DNA of 64,000 bases from Jeongeupia chitinilytica (GCF_014652315.1 NZ_BMYO01000007.1:1-64000); one strand, 5' to 3'. Counted from the stretch's first letter, positions 27,278-38,289 are shown. Notes: a model not told the origin generated them from the letters alone. Made by a program: numbers and translations.

Positions 27278-27838
27278 ATGAGTTTCTGGCTGGCCCTCGG
27301 ACTGATGATCGCGCTGGCGCTGCTGCTCGGCGCGATTCTCGGTGTTGCGGCAATCCGCTTCAAGGTCGACGAAGACCCGCTGGTCGACAAGATCGATGCC
27401 ATCCTGCCGCAGACGCAGTGCGGCCAGTGCGGTTTCCCCGGCTGCAAGCCGTACGCGACGGCGATCGCCAACGAGGAGGCCGAGATCAACCAGTGCCCAC
27501 CGGGCGGCGATGACGGCGTGCGCAAGCTGGCCGAGCTGCTCGGCAAGGAATACAAGCCGCTGAACGCCGAAAACGGCGCCGAGAAGCCGCGGGCGCTGGC
27601 GGTGATCGACGAGAACATCTGCATCGGCTGTACGCTGTGCATCCAGGCCTGTCCGGTCGACGCGATCGTCGGCGCAGCCAAACAGCTGCATACGGTGATC
27701 GCGTCCGAATGCACCGGCTGCGAGCTGTGCATCACGCCGTGCCCGGTCGACTGCATCAACATGGTCGACGTCGGCGAGGAAGCTGCGACGTGGAAATGGC
27801 GCTACCCGGTGATCCGGCTCAAGAAGGTGGCGGCGTGA
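27278..27838 (+). CDS. rnfB: Rnf complex subunit RnfB (iron-sulfur protein)
   Basis: 186 aa. N-terminal membrane anchor (about 3-25), then the cluster motif C48-x2-C51-x4-C56-x16-C73 and two ferredoxin-type clusters (C115/118/121/125 and C145/148/151/155). It is the likely electron entry subunit facing ferredoxin. GAGGAGG precedes ATG 27278. The stop overlaps the GTG start of rnfC by 4 bp. Confidence 0.96.
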   Translation: MSFWLALGLMIALALLLGAILGVAAIRFKVDEDPLVDKIDAILPQTQCGQCGFPGCKPYATAIANEEAEINQCPPGGDDGVRKLAELLGKEYKPLNAENGAEKPRALAVIDENICIGCTLCIQACPVDAIVGAAKQLHTVIASECTGCELCITPCPVDCINMVDVGEEAATWKWRYPVIRLKKVAA

Positions 27839-29943
27839 GCGCGCGGCCGATTTACAGGTTCAACGGCGGCGTGCATCCGCCGGAGCACAAGCTCGAATCG
27901 TCCGGTACGCCCGTTGTCCCCGGCCCGCTGCCGGCGCAACTGGTGCTGCCTTTGCGGCAGAGCATCGGCAATGCCGCCAAGCCGCTGGTCGCGGTCGGCG
28001 AGCGCGTGCTCAAAGGCCAGTCGATCGCTGCCGCCGATGGCAGCGTCTCGGCAGCGCTGCACGCGCCGACGTCGGGCACCGTGACCGCGATCGAGGACCG
28101 GCTGGTCGCGCATCCGTCGGGACTTGCAGAGACCTGCATCGTCATCGACAGCGACGGGCGCGACGAGTGGGAAGCGCGAACGCGCTTCGACTGGCGTGCC
28201 GCGCACGACGCCGGCGACGGCAGGGCGATCCGCGATTATTTGCGCGACATGGGTGTCGTCGGCCTCGGCGGTGCGGTGTTTCCGTCGCACCTGAAACTGG
28301 CCGGCCGCGACGCGCTCGACACGCTGATCATCAACGGTGCCGAGTGCGAGCCCTACATCACCTGCGACGACCGGCTGATGCGCGAACGCGCCGCCGACCT
28401 CGTCGCCGGCATCCGGATCGTCCGGCAGCTGCTGAATGCGCGCGAGGTGCTCATCGGCATCGAGGACAACAAGCCCGAGGCGGCGGCGGCCTTGCGCGCC
28501 GCGATCGACGGCGCCGACATCGAGGTCGCCGTCGTGCCGACCCTGTATCCGTCCGGCGGTGCCAAGCAGCTGATCAAACTGCTGACCAATATCGAGGTGC
28601 CGAGCGGCGTGCGCTCGACCGATCTGGGCGTGCAGTGTTTCAACGTCGCGACGGTCTACACGATCTACCGCGCGCTCGAACACGCCGAGCCGGTGATCAG
28701 CCGCATCGTCACGCTGACCGGCAATGTCGCGCGGCCCGGCAATGTCGAAGCGCTGATCGGCACGCCGCTCTCTGACCTGATGGCGTTCGCCGGCGAGCAG
28801 ACCGGCACGCGCGAGCACATCTACGGCGGGCCGATGATGGGCTTTGCGCTGCCGGGGCTGACGGCGGGGCTGACCAAGGCCGGCAACTGCATCATCGCGA
28901 CCACGCCGGCCGCGTTCCCCGACAAGGGCCGCGAGATGCCGTGCATCCGCTGCGGCGAGTGCGCCAGCGCCTGCCCGGCCGAGCTGCAGCCGATGGACCT
29001 GTACTGGTTCTCGCGCAGCCGCGAGTTCGGCCGTGCGCAGGAGCGCAACCTGTTCGACTGCATCGAGTGCGGCGCCTGTGCCTACGTCTGCCCGTCGAGC
29101 ATCCAGCTGGTCGATTACTACCGCTTTGCAAAGTCCGAGATCTGGGCGGCCGAAGCGAGCAAGAAGGCCGCCGACAAGGCGCGCGAACGTCACGAATTCA
29201 AGCAGTTCCGCGAGGAACGGGAAAAGCGCGAGAAGGCCGAACGGCTCGCCGCGCGACAGGCTGCGGCGGCCAAGCCGGCTACGACAGCCGATGCCGCAGC
29301 TGCGGCCGACGATGCCGAAGCCAAGGCCGCCAAGATCAAGGCGGCGATGGCGCGTGCGGCCGAACGCAAGGCGGCAGGCGAGACCGGCGATACGCAGGCC
29401 ACGGATGCGATGGACGCCGAGAAGCGCGCAAAAATCGCCGCTGCGATGGAAAAGGCGGCAGCACGCAAGGCCCATCTCGAATCGCTGCAGGGCGGTGAAG
29501 CGCCCGTGGCGGAAGCGATGGACAAGGCCAAGGCCGAGAAGATCCGCGCCGCGATGGAAGCGGCCGCACAGCGCAAGGCGGCGCGCGATGCGGCCAAGGC
29601 CGACACGCCGGCACAGGCCGGCGAGGCCGATGCTGCGTCAACGGCAATGGATGACGCCAAGGCGGCGAAGATCCGCGCCGCGATGGAAGCGGCCGCACAA
29701 CGCAAGGCGCATCGCGAATCGCTGCAGGCGGCAGTCCCGGTTGCCGAAGCCGCGCCGGCCGCATCCGCACTCGACCCGGAAAAGGCCGAGCGCATTCGTG
29801 CGGCGATGCAGAAGCGAGACGAGGAAAAAGCCCGGCTGGCGGCGATGAGCCCCGAGGAGCGCGCGGCACTCGATGCCGAGCGCCAGGCCCGGATCGACGC
29901 CGCCAAGGCACGTGCCGCGGCGAAAAAGGAGAGTGAACAGTGA
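27835..29943 (+). CDS. rnfC: Rnf complex subunit RnfC
   Basis: 702 aa from GTG 27835 (GTGA overlap with rnfB). The FMN/NADH-binding core (GLGGAVFPSHLKL, INGAECEPYITCDD) is followed by two [4Fe-4S] motifs, CIRCGECASACP and CIECGACAYVCP. From about residue 445 there is a long charged Ala/Lys/Arg/Glu helical tail with several copies of a K(I/A)RAAMEAAAQRKA unit, as in the long proteobacterial RnfC. The NADH-side subunit. Its stop overlaps the GTG start of the hydrolase-DinB gene. Confidence 0.95.
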   Translation: MSARPIYRFNGGVHPPEHKLESSGTPVVPGPLPAQLVLPLRQSIGNAAKPLVAVGERVLKGQSIAAADGSVSAALHAPTSGTVTAIEDRLVAHPSGLAETCIVIDSDGRDEWEARTRFDWRAAHDAGDGRAIRDYLRDMGVVGLGGAVFPSHLKLAGRDALDTLIINGAECEPYITCDDRLMRERAADLVAGIRIVRQLLNAREVLIGIEDNKPEAAAALRAAIDGADIEVAVVPTLYPSGGAKQLIKLLTNIEVPSGVRSTDLGVQCFNVATVYTIYRALEHAEPVISRIVTLTGNVARPGNVEALIGTPLSDLMAFAGEQTGTREHIYGGPMMGFALPGLTAGLTKAGNCIIATTPAAFPDKGREMPCIRCGECASACPAELQPMDLYWFSRSREFGRAQERNLFDCIECGACAYVCPSSIQLVDYYRFAKSEIWAAEASKKAADKARERHEFKQFREEREKREKAERLAARQAAAAKPATTADAAAAADDAEAKAAKIKAAMARAAERKAAGETGDTQATDAMDAEKRAKIAAAMEKAAARKAHLESLQGGEAPVAEAMDKAKAEKIRAAMEAAAQRKAARDAAKADTPAQAGEADAASTAMDDAKAAKIRAAMEAAAQRKAHRESLQAAVPVAEAAPAASALDPEKAERIRAAMQKRDEEKARLAAMSPEERAALDAERQARIDAAKARAAAKKESEQ
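29539..29709 (+). repeat. 42-bp near-identical repeats in the rnfC tail
   Basis: 29539-29580 and 29668-29709 differ at one base of 42 and encode the same helical unit (KIRAAMEAAAQRKA). Flanking copies are more diverged. The pattern indicates internal duplication in the C-terminal tail. Confidence 0.85.
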
Positions 29944-31022
29944 GCATCCTGATCGTCCCCGGCTACGGTGGCTCCGGCCCCGCGCACTGGCAAAGCCACT
30001 GGCAGGCGTTGCATCCCGAATGCGTTCGCGTCGAACAGGCCGATTGGGACGCGCCAGACCTTGATGCCTGGGTCGCGCAGCTCGATGCTGCCGTGCTCGC
30101 CGCCGGGCCTGACGTCAAAATCGCCGCGCACAGCCTCGGCTGCCTGCTTGTCGCCCACTGGGCTGCGCGTTCGCTGCGGCCGATTGCCGGGGCCTTGCTG
30201 GTGGCGGTGCCCGATCCGCAAGGCGTGGCGTTTCCGCAGGCCGCCGCCGGCTTCGGCCCGGTGCCAACGGCGCGCTTGCCGTTTTCGGCGACGATGGTTG
30301 CCAGTGGCAATGATCCGTACGCGGACTGGGCTTTCAGCCGGCAGGTGGCGATGGAGTGGGGCGTGCAGCTGGTCGATGCCGGCGAGCGCGGCCACCTGAA
30401 CGCCGAATCCGGCCTTGGCGACTGGGCCGAAGGCTGGTGCCTGCTGCAGGGGCTGGGTCTTGCCGACACGGTGATCGGCCCTGCACAGCTGGCGCTGATG
30501 GCGCGCTACAACGCGCACATGAACGCCAGGCTGTACGCCGCGGCGGCGAGCCTGTCTGAGGCCGAGCTGATGCGCGATCGCGGGGCGTTTTTCGGGTCGC
30601 TGTTCGCGACGCTGAATCATCTCGTCGTCGGCGACACGATGTGGCTCAAGCGCTTTGCAGCGCACCCGGCCTCCGGTTCGAACAACCACGCCAAGGCCTT
30701 GGCGCCGGTGGTGGCACTGCCGATGCCGGCCGGACTGGACGCGATCGTCTGCGCCGACCTCGCGTCGCTTTCCGAGCGGCGCGCGCTGCTCGATCACTCG
30801 ATCGGCGGCTGGATCGGCAGCGTGCCGCAGGCAGTGCTGGCCGAGACGCTGCACTACACCCGCGCCAATGGCGTGGCCTACAGCAAGCGTCTGGGCGACG
30901 TGCTGCTGCACTTCTTCAACCACCAGACCCACCATCGTGGCCAGGCGAGCACCCTGCTGAGCCAGGCCGGCGTCGATCTCGGCGTGACCGATCTCGCCCC
31001 CCTGATTGCGGACGTCGAATGA
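29940..31022 (+). CDS. Fusion of RBBP9-type alpha/beta hydrolase and DinB-fold domain
   Basis: 360 aa from GTG 29940. Residues 1-175 are an RBBP9/YdeN serine hydrolase: PGYGGSGPAHWQ at the N-terminus, nucleophile Ser65 in AHSLGC, Asp125 in SGNDPYADW and His152 in ERGHLN. Residues 183-355 are a DinB four-helix domain: ALMARYNAHMNARLY, His227 (LNHLVVGDT) and His328/His332 (NHQTHHRGQ), the expected metal triad. Both active sites look intact. It overlaps rnfC (GTGA) and rnfD (ATGA) by 4 bp, so it is translated as part of the Rnf operon. DinB relatives include thiol transferases and thiol-dependent isomerases; the role here is unknown. Confidence 0.85.
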   Translation: MSILIVPGYGGSGPAHWQSHWQALHPECVRVEQADWDAPDLDAWVAQLDAAVLAAGPDVKIAAHSLGCLLVAHWAARSLRPIAGALLVAVPDPQGVAFPQAAAGFGPVPTARLPFSATMVASGNDPYADWAFSRQVAMEWGVQLVDAGERGHLNAESGLGDWAEGWCLLQGLGLADTVIGPAQLALMARYNAHMNARLYAAAASLSEAELMRDRGAFFGSLFATLNHLVVGDTMWLKRFAAHPASGSNNHAKALAPVVALPMPAGLDAIVCADLASLSERRALLDHSIGGWIGSVPQAVLAETLHYTRANGVAYSKRLGDVLLHFFNHQTHHRGQASTLLSQAGVDLGVTDLAPLIADVE

Positions 31023-32047
31023 TCACTTCTCCGTTCCTGACCAAGCCGACACCCCTTCAGCTCGTCATGACCAAGGTGTTGCTGGCGCTGTTGCCGGGCA
31101 TTGCCGTCTACGTCTACGTGTTCGGCGCCGGCATCCTGATCCAGTTGCTGCTGGCGACGCTGACCGCACTGGGCGTCGAGGCTGCGTGCCTGAAGCTGCG
31201 CAACTTCCCGATCAAGCCTTTCATCACCGACGGCTCGGCCATTGTCACCGCGTGGCTGCTGGCGCTGTCGCTGCCGCCGCTGGCGCCGTGGTGGATGATC
31301 GTGCTGGCGACGGCGATCGCGATCGGCCTCGCCAAACACCTGTACGGCGGACTGGGGCAGAACACCTTCAACCCGGCGATGGTCGGTTTTGCGGTGATGA
31401 TGGTGTCGTTCCCGGCGCAGATGTCGCGCTGGGCGGCGCCGCAGGCAGAACTCGGTGCCGCCGGCCAACTGGCCTTCATTTTCACCGGCCATCTGGCTGT
31501 GCCGTTCGACGCGATCGCGTCGGCGACGCCGCTCGATACCGTCAAGACGACGATCCTGCAGCATGGCGGCATCGGCGAGCTGTTTGCCGCGCCGCTGTTC
31601 CACGCCGGGCAACTCGGGGCAGGGTGGCTGCCGAGCATGATGGGCTGGATCGCGCTGGCCTACCTCGCCGGAGGACTCTGGCTGTACGCGTCGAAAATCA
31701 TTCCGTGGCAGACGCCGGTGGCGTTCATCGCCTCGCTGGCGGCGCTGTCGGGCGTGCTGCATCTGGTCGATCCGGCGCGGTTCACCTCGCCGCTGTTCCA
31801 CCTGTTTTCGGGCGCGGCGATGCTCGGCGCCTTTTTCATCATCACCGACCCGGTCTCGGGGCCGACGACGCCGCGCGGACGGCTGATTTACGGCGCGCTG
31901 ATCGGTGTGCTGGTCTACGTGATCCGCGTGTTTGGCGGCTACCCGGACGGCGTGGCGTTCGCGGTGCTGATCATGAACCTGGCCGCCCCCTTCATCGACC
32001 AGTACACCCAGCCGAAGGTGTTCGGCCGCAAGGGGAAGGCGGCATGA
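31019..32047 (+). CDS. rnfD: Rnf complex subunit RnfD
   Basis: 342 aa integral membrane flavoprotein. About nine to ten hydrophobic helices; GGLGQNTFNPAMVG and the covalent FMN attachment threonine (Thr170 in SATPLD) are seen. The start overlaps the hydrolase-DinB stop (ATGA), and its own stop overlaps rnfG (ATGA). Transfers electrons across the membrane with RnfG. Confidence 0.96.
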   Translation: MITSPFLTKPTPLQLVMTKVLLALLPGIAVYVYVFGAGILIQLLLATLTALGVEAACLKLRNFPIKPFITDGSAIVTAWLLALSLPPLAPWWMIVLATAIAIGLAKHLYGGLGQNTFNPAMVGFAVMMVSFPAQMSRWAAPQAELGAAGQLAFIFTGHLAVPFDAIASATPLDTVKTTILQHGGIGELFAAPLFHAGQLGAGWLPSMMGWIALAYLAGGLWLYASKIIPWQTPVAFIASLAALSGVLHLVDPARFTSPLFHLFSGAAMLGAFFIITDPVSGPTTPRGRLIYGALIGVLVYVIRVFGGYPDGVAFAVLIMNLAAPFIDQYTQPKVFGRKGKAA

Positions 32048-32670
32048 AGCGGATGGTCAAATCCGGCGTGCGCGGCGCAGCGACCTTGGCGGTGTTCGCG
32101 CTGGTGTTCACCGCGCTGATGGCCGGTACCTATGCGCTGACCCGTGACACGGTGAAAAAGAACGAGCTCGACGCCAAGGTCGCGCTGCTGGCGCAGGTGC
32201 TGCCGGCCGGCAGCTACGACAATGCCTTGCTTGATGATGCCGTCGTGGTGCCGAAGGCCGAGGCGACGCAGCTCGGCAACGAGGCAGAGAGCCGCATCTA
32301 TCTGGCCAAAAAGGCCGGAAAGCCTGTTGGTGCCGTGGTCGAGGCCACTGCGCCCGATGGCTACGCCGGCAAGATCCGCCTGCTGATCGGTGTCGATACC
32401 GCGGGTACCGTACTCGGCGTGCGCGTCGTCAGCCACAAGGAAACGCCGGGGCTGGGCGACTATATCGACATTGCCAAATCCGACTGGATCGACCAGTTTC
32501 GCGGCAAGCGCATCGGCAGCGATGCGCAGTGGAAGGTCAGGAAGGACGGCGGCGAGTTCGACAGTCGCGCCGGTGCGACGATCAGCCCGCGCGCCGTGGT
32601 CAAGGCGATCCACGCGACGCTGGTCTATGTCGACGCCCACCGTCTGCAACTGTTTGGAGTCCGGAACTGA
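32044..32670 (+). CDS. rnfG: Rnf complex subunit RnfG
   Basis: 208 aa, one N-terminal membrane helix (about 10-32) and a periplasmic FMN-binding domain. Thr179 in RAGATISP is the flavin phosphoester attachment site; HKETPGLGDYI is the other family motif. ATGA overlap with rnfD and TGATG overlap with rnfE. Confidence 0.96.
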   Translation: MKRMVKSGVRGAATLAVFALVFTALMAGTYALTRDTVKKNELDAKVALLAQVLPAGSYDNALLDDAVVVPKAEATQLGNEAESRIYLAKKAGKPVGAVVEATAPDGYAGKIRLLIGVDTAGTVLGVRVVSHKETPGLGDYIDIAKSDWIDQFRGKRIGSDAQWKVRKDGGEFDSRAGATISPRAVVKAIHATLVYVDAHRLQLFGVRN

Positions 32671-33380
32671 TGGACAAGCTGATCGATAGCGGCGAAGCGA
32701 AGGCCATCGTCCACAACGGCCTGTGGAAGCAGAACGCCGGCATCGTGCAGATTCTGGGCATGTGCCCGGTGCTGGTGATGTCGAACAACATCATCAACGG
32801 CGTCAGCCTCGGGCTGGCAACGAGTCTGGTGATGCTGATTTCGGGCATGGCGGTCGCGGCAATCCGCCGCTTCGTGCCGAACGAGCTGCGCACGCCGATC
32901 TTCATCCTGATCATCGCCGCGCTGGTGACCATGGTCGATCTGGCGATGAACGCCTGGGTCCACGGCCTGTACGTGGTGCTCGGCATCTTCATCCCGCTGA
33001 TCACCACCAACTGCATCGTGCTGGCACGGGCCGAGGCGTTCGCCAGCAAGAACGGCGTGCTGCAGTCCGGTCTTGATGGCCTGTTCATGGGGCTGGGACT
33101 GACCGGCGTGCTGGCGGTACTCGGCGCGATGCGCGAACTGGTCGGGCAGGGCACGCTGCTGTCGAGCATCGACCTGCTGTTCGGCCCGCAGGCCAAGGAC
33201 TGGATGATTCACGTGATCCCGGCCGATGCCAACTACCAGTTCCTGCTGGCGATGCTGCCGCCGGGCGCCTTCATCGGCCTCGGTTTCCTCGTCGCCGGCA
33301 AGCTGGCGCTCGACCGCCGTGCCGAGGCACGCGCCAAGGCCGCACCGCCGCCGCCTGCAAGCGAGACGGCCACGGTCTGA
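32670..33380 (+). CDS. rnfE: Rnf complex subunit RnfE
   Basis: 236 aa, six membrane helices, paralogous to RnfA in inverted topology. CPVLVMSNNIING near residue 33 and TTNCIVLARAEAFA hold the conserved cysteines and charged residues. A proline/alanine-rich tail ends the protein. Last gene of the operon, before a terminator. Confidence 0.96.
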   Translation: MDKLIDSGEAKAIVHNGLWKQNAGIVQILGMCPVLVMSNNIINGVSLGLATSLVMLISGMAVAAIRRFVPNELRTPIFILIIAALVTMVDLAMNAWVHGLYVVLGIFIPLITTNCIVLARAEAFASKNGVLQSGLDGLFMGLGLTGVLAVLGAMRELVGQGTLLSSIDLLFGPQAKDWMIHVIPADANYQFLLAMLPPGAFIGLGFLVAGKLALDRRAEARAKAAPPPPASETATV

Positions 33381-33417
33381 GGCCGCCGGCTTGCCCGCAT
33401 CACCGGTTAGAATGGAC

Positions 33418-33441
33418 GCCCCGCGATGCGGGGCGTTTTTT
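33418..33441 (+). terminator. Rho-independent terminator of the rnf operon
   Basis: cgccccgc gat gcggggcg is followed by TTTTTT. It lies only 15 bp before the nth start, so nth needs its own promoter or read-through. Confidence 0.85.
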
Positions 33442-33455
33442 CGTTTGGAGTCGAG

Positions 33456-34106
33456 ATGAACAAGGATACCCGCCGCGAATTCTTCCGCCGCCTCGCCGAG
33501 CTCGATCCGGCGCCGAAAAGCGAGCTCGAATACTCGACCCCGTTCGAGTTGCTGGCCGCGGTGCTGCTGTCGGCGCAGGCAACCGACATCGGTGTCAACA
33601 AGGCCACGCGCCGGCTGTTTCCGGTGGCCAATACGCCGGCGGCGATTCTGGCGCTGGGGCAGGAAGGGCTGGAGTCCTACATCGCGACGATCGGACTCTA
33701 TCGCAGCAAGGCCAAGCACCTGCTGCAGACCTGTGCGATCCTGCTCGAGCGCTACGGCGGCGAAGTGCCGAACGACCAGGCCGCGCTCGAATCGTTGCCC
33801 GGCGTCGGTCGCAAGACCGCCAACGTCGTGCGCAACGTTGCTTTCGGCGAGCCGACGATGGCGGTCGACACCCACATCTTCCGCCTTGGCAACCGCACCG
33901 GCATGGCGCCGGGCAAGGACGTGCTCGCGGTCGAACTCAAGCTGCTGAAAGTCGTGCCGAAGGAATACATGCTGCACGCCCATCACTGGCTGATCCTGCA
34001 CGGCCGCTACATCTGCAAGGCGCGCCGGCCCGAATGCTGGCGCTGTGTCGTGGCCGACCTGTGCGATTACAAGGACAAGGAAATGGTGCCGCCGAAGGGG
34101 CGCTAG
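33456..34106 (+). CDS. nth: Endonuclease III
   Basis: 216 aa. HhH-GPD base-excision glycosylase/AP lyase for oxidised pyrimidines. Lys120 in LPGVGRKTANVV and Asp138 in VDTHIFRL are at the same numbers as in E. coli Nth. The [4Fe-4S] cysteines are C187, C194, C197 and C203, also as in E. coli. Position next to rnf repeats the rnf-nth order of many proteobacteria. Confidence 0.97.
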   Translation: MNKDTRREFFRRLAELDPAPKSELEYSTPFELLAAVLLSAQATDIGVNKATRRLFPVANTPAAILALGQEGLESYIATIGLYRSKAKHLLQTCAILLERYGGEVPNDQAALESLPGVGRKTANVVRNVAFGEPTMAVDTHIFRLGNRTGMAPGKDVLAVELKLLKVVPKEYMLHAHHWLILHGRYICKARRPECWRCVVADLCDYKDKEMVPPKGR

Positions 34107-34338
34107 TCCTGTATCCGGCGGCTTGCCGCGGCATCGGACGCGTTATTTCCGTACGAGTGGTTCGGCGGTGTCTCAGCAATGCGAACGATGCCCTGACTGT
34201 CTCAACGGTGTGACGACCAGCGGGGACGGTCGAGGGCAATTCCGGCGACTAGCCTTGGAAGCAGCTTTGCGCACTTGCAGGGCCACGAGCCTGATGCGCT
34301 GCATCGGGGCGTTCACGATCCGGAATGAGGATTCAGCC

Positions 34339-34644
34339 ATGGCAACAGTTGATGACTTCAAGAGCATTCCCCTGAAAACCTATCTGCGGCTTTGGGGCCA
34401 CTACGGCTCGTCGATCAATCAGGAGTGCCTGCAAGGGACATTCGTGAAGCTCGACGAAGAGGCCGGCCTCGTCCATCTGGAAAGCACTGTGTATTCGGGC
34501 AGGACGGACAAAGTGCCGATCGGGAAGGTTGAGCGCATCGAAGACTGGCATACGGGCTCCGGTGCTTCCGGCCCGGTGCAGAAGCCGGACAAGATCTACA
34601 ACCCGAACTCGGGCGAGTGGCAGGACAAGGGTTATCTGTCCTGA
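34339..34644 (+). CDS. Hypothetical small protein, possible SH3/Sm-like barrel
   Basis: 101 aa, family not recognised. GAGG lies 8 bases before ATG 34339. No signal peptide or membrane segment. The middle, with GTFVKLDEEAGLVHLES then KVPIGKVERIE, alternates like a small beta barrel of the SH3 or Sm type; the tail (DKIYNPNSGEWQDKGYL) is polar. Isolated in context: the 232 bases upstream (34107-34338) contain no gene or clear promoter. Coding potential is supported by codon-position GC pattern and ribosome site. Confidence 0.55.
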   Translation: MATVDDFKSIPLKTYLRLWGHYGSSINQECLQGTFVKLDEEAGLVHLESTVYSGRTDKVPIGKVERIEDWHTGSGASGPVQKPDKIYNPNSGEWQDKGYLS

Positions 34645-34748
34645 TTGGGCCAGACCGAAACGGCCCGGAAGCTGCACGATTCCGGGCCGGTTGGCGCGGC
34701 GCTGCAGGAGTCGCGCCGGTAAGGCAAACCTGAGTCGGGAAGGGCGTG

Positions 34749-35030
34749 ATGGCGACTGTTGCGATGGCGCTGCTGCTGCTTTGCGTGGCTTTGAATCTGG
34801 CCGTTTCCGTGGCGGTCCTTCGTTGCCCGCTTTACGAGACCGGACAGAAGTGGTGCCAGATCGTCCTGATCTGGCTTTTGCCGATGATTGGCCCGGCGCT
34901 GATCGGGGGCTTTTTGCATTCGCAGTTCGACAGCCCCCGATTCGATCCATCGGCTGGTCACGAGAACGAGGGGGGCGATCTTCCGCCCTTGGGGCACAGT
35001 GCTGACGGGGCGGAGCACTCGCCGCCTTGA
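34749..35030 (+). CDS. Small membrane protein
   Basis: 93 aa. Two hydrophobic helices (about 2-25 and 38-58) around a short loop with RCPLYETGQKWCQ; a polar, acidic C-terminus. IVLIWLLPMIGPALI resembles the membrane segment of PLDc_N-type small proteins, but this is weak. GGGAAGGG precedes ATG 34749; a GTG one codon earlier is possible. Function unknown. Confidence 0.5.
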   Translation: MATVAMALLLLCVALNLAVSVAVLRCPLYETGQKWCQIVLIWLLPMIGPALIGGFLHSQFDSPRFDPSAGHENEGGDLPPLGHSADGAEHSPP

Positions 35031-35058
35031 GTCGTTCTTTCCGGCCCGGCGCCTTTTG

Positions 35059-36021
35059 CTACAGCGGCCGCACCGGAATGCACAGATCGCATTCGAACTG
35101 CTCGCGATCGGTGTTTTCGTCTGGTGCACCGGCATAGCGCTCGAAGCAGGGCCGGTGGTCGAACTGGTAGCCGCTCGACGGCAGCCAGTCGCGGGTCAGC
35201 GCCAGCCAGGCGTCGCCGATGGTGCGGACATCGCCGTTGAAATGGGCAACGGCATAACGGCCGCCGGGCAGTTCGGCGACACCCACTTCGCCGCTGGCGA
35301 CGAAGCCGGCCGGGACTTCCACTGCCGCATCGTAGCGGCACTTCTCCGCCGGGGTGATGCTCGGGTCGTCGTAACCGATGCCGTAGGCGGTGTGTGTTGC
35401 CAGACCATGGATGCGTGCCCACGGCGCGAATTTCTGCCGCCAGAACAGGCCGAGCGCCGGGCCGTAGGGGCCGATATGGCGCAGATAGGCAATGCGTGCC
35501 GCAGGCAGGGTTTGAATGCTGACGTTCATCAGGGTCTCCAGATCGAAAAAGCTGTGCCCAGTGTGCCCGTCGGCATCGGCTGACGTCTGATCGGGCTTGC
35601 GCAGCGCCTGATCCAGATTGCGCAGGCGCTCGGCCTGACGGGCGTGCACCGCGGCGACTTCGGCCTGCCAGCGCGCCGGGGTCTGTGCCCGCCAGGCGCT
35701 GGGTGTCATGCCGAAACGGAGCTTGAACGCCCGCGCGAATGCTTCGCCCGAACCAAAGCCGACACCGAGTGCCACGTTCAGCACCGGCTCGTCCGGATGG
35801 ATCGCCAGCGTGGCGGCGGCAGCCTCGAGCCGCCGCCGTCGCAGATAGTCGCCGAGCGTTTCGCCCATCCAGGCCTGGAACACCCGGTGGAAGTGGAAGG
35901 GCGAGAAATGCGCGACGTCGGCCAGTTGCGCGAGTTCCAGCGACTGGTCGAGGTGGCGGTCGATGTGATCGAGCACCCGGTTCATCCGGCGGCTGTATTC
36001 GATCAGATGGGCATTGGCCAT
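35059..36021 (-). CDS. AraC-family regulator with GyrI-like effector domain
   Basis: 320 aa from ATG 36021. N-terminal double HTH of the AraC/Rob type (MNRVLDHIDRHLDQSLELAQ, FHFHRVFQAWMGETLGDYL) and a C-terminal GyrI-like small-molecule domain (from about 155: RIAYLRHIGPYG to FECDLCIPVRPL). This architecture matches Rob/SbmC-type multidrug-sensing activators. The frame is open 300 bases further upstream without a good start, so the N-terminus is the weakest point. No efflux target is adjacent. Confidence 0.87.
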   Translation of the reverse strand: MANAHLIEYSRRMNRVLDHIDRHLDQSLELAQLADVAHFSPFHFHRVFQAWMGETLGDYLRRRRLEAAAATLAIHPDEPVLNVALGVGFGSGEAFARAFKLRFGMTPSAWRAQTPARWQAEVAAVHARQAERLRNLDQALRKPDQTSADADGHTGHSFFDLETLMNVSIQTLPAARIAYLRHIGPYGPALGLFWRQKFAPWARIHGLATHTAYGIGYDDPSITPAEKCRYDAAVEVPAGFVASGEVGVAELPGGRYAVAHFNGDVRTIGDAWLALTRDWLPSSGYQFDHRPCFERYAGAPDENTDREQFECDLCIPVRPL

Positions 36022-36332
36022 GGTGCGGTCAGCGAAGGGCGATGGCCGAGCATCGCATGCGGTTTGATGGCAAACAAGATCGTCAGTGATCTTTGCATTT
36101 TCTGAATAAGAAATTTGTCCGGTTGTAAATTTTGCGTCGATCAGACAGCCGTTCATGAAGTGCCCACCGCGTAGCGGACCATCCAAGTGGTTGACCGAAA
36201 AGAGATTATTCCGGCGTCCATCACCGTTCGCGAAATCGCGGGCCGGCGTTTCTGTTCGCATGGCATGGCCGCTGCCAGAGTTGGGGGCGCGACAACCGCA
36301 ATCCAAAAAACAAGAGGATGGAGACACGACCG
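36022..36332. other. Intergenic region between AraC regulator and deacetylase
   Basis: 311 bases between divergent genes. An AT-rich stretch (about 36070-36145) probably holds promoters. TTGACC at 36191-36196 has no good -10 partner. No RNA gene or repeat seen. Confidence 0.4.
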
Positions 36333-38273
<1,941 letters not shown>

Positions 38274-38289
38274 TCGTTACCGCAAAGAA

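Noticed and set aside
25423..27762. Long minus-strand open frame (about 780 codons) opposite pyrD and rnfA-rnfB
   Set aside because: Antisense shadow of well-supported genes, low-complexity translation, no ribosome site.
29940..31022. Two separate genes merged by a sequencing frameshift
   Set aside because: The frame is continuous, both domains are complete, and both ends overlap neighbours neatly, so a true fusion is the simpler reading.
34107..34338. Possible gene between nth and the 101-aa protein
   Set aside because: An open frame continues upstream of 34339 but has no ribosome site or sensible sequence.
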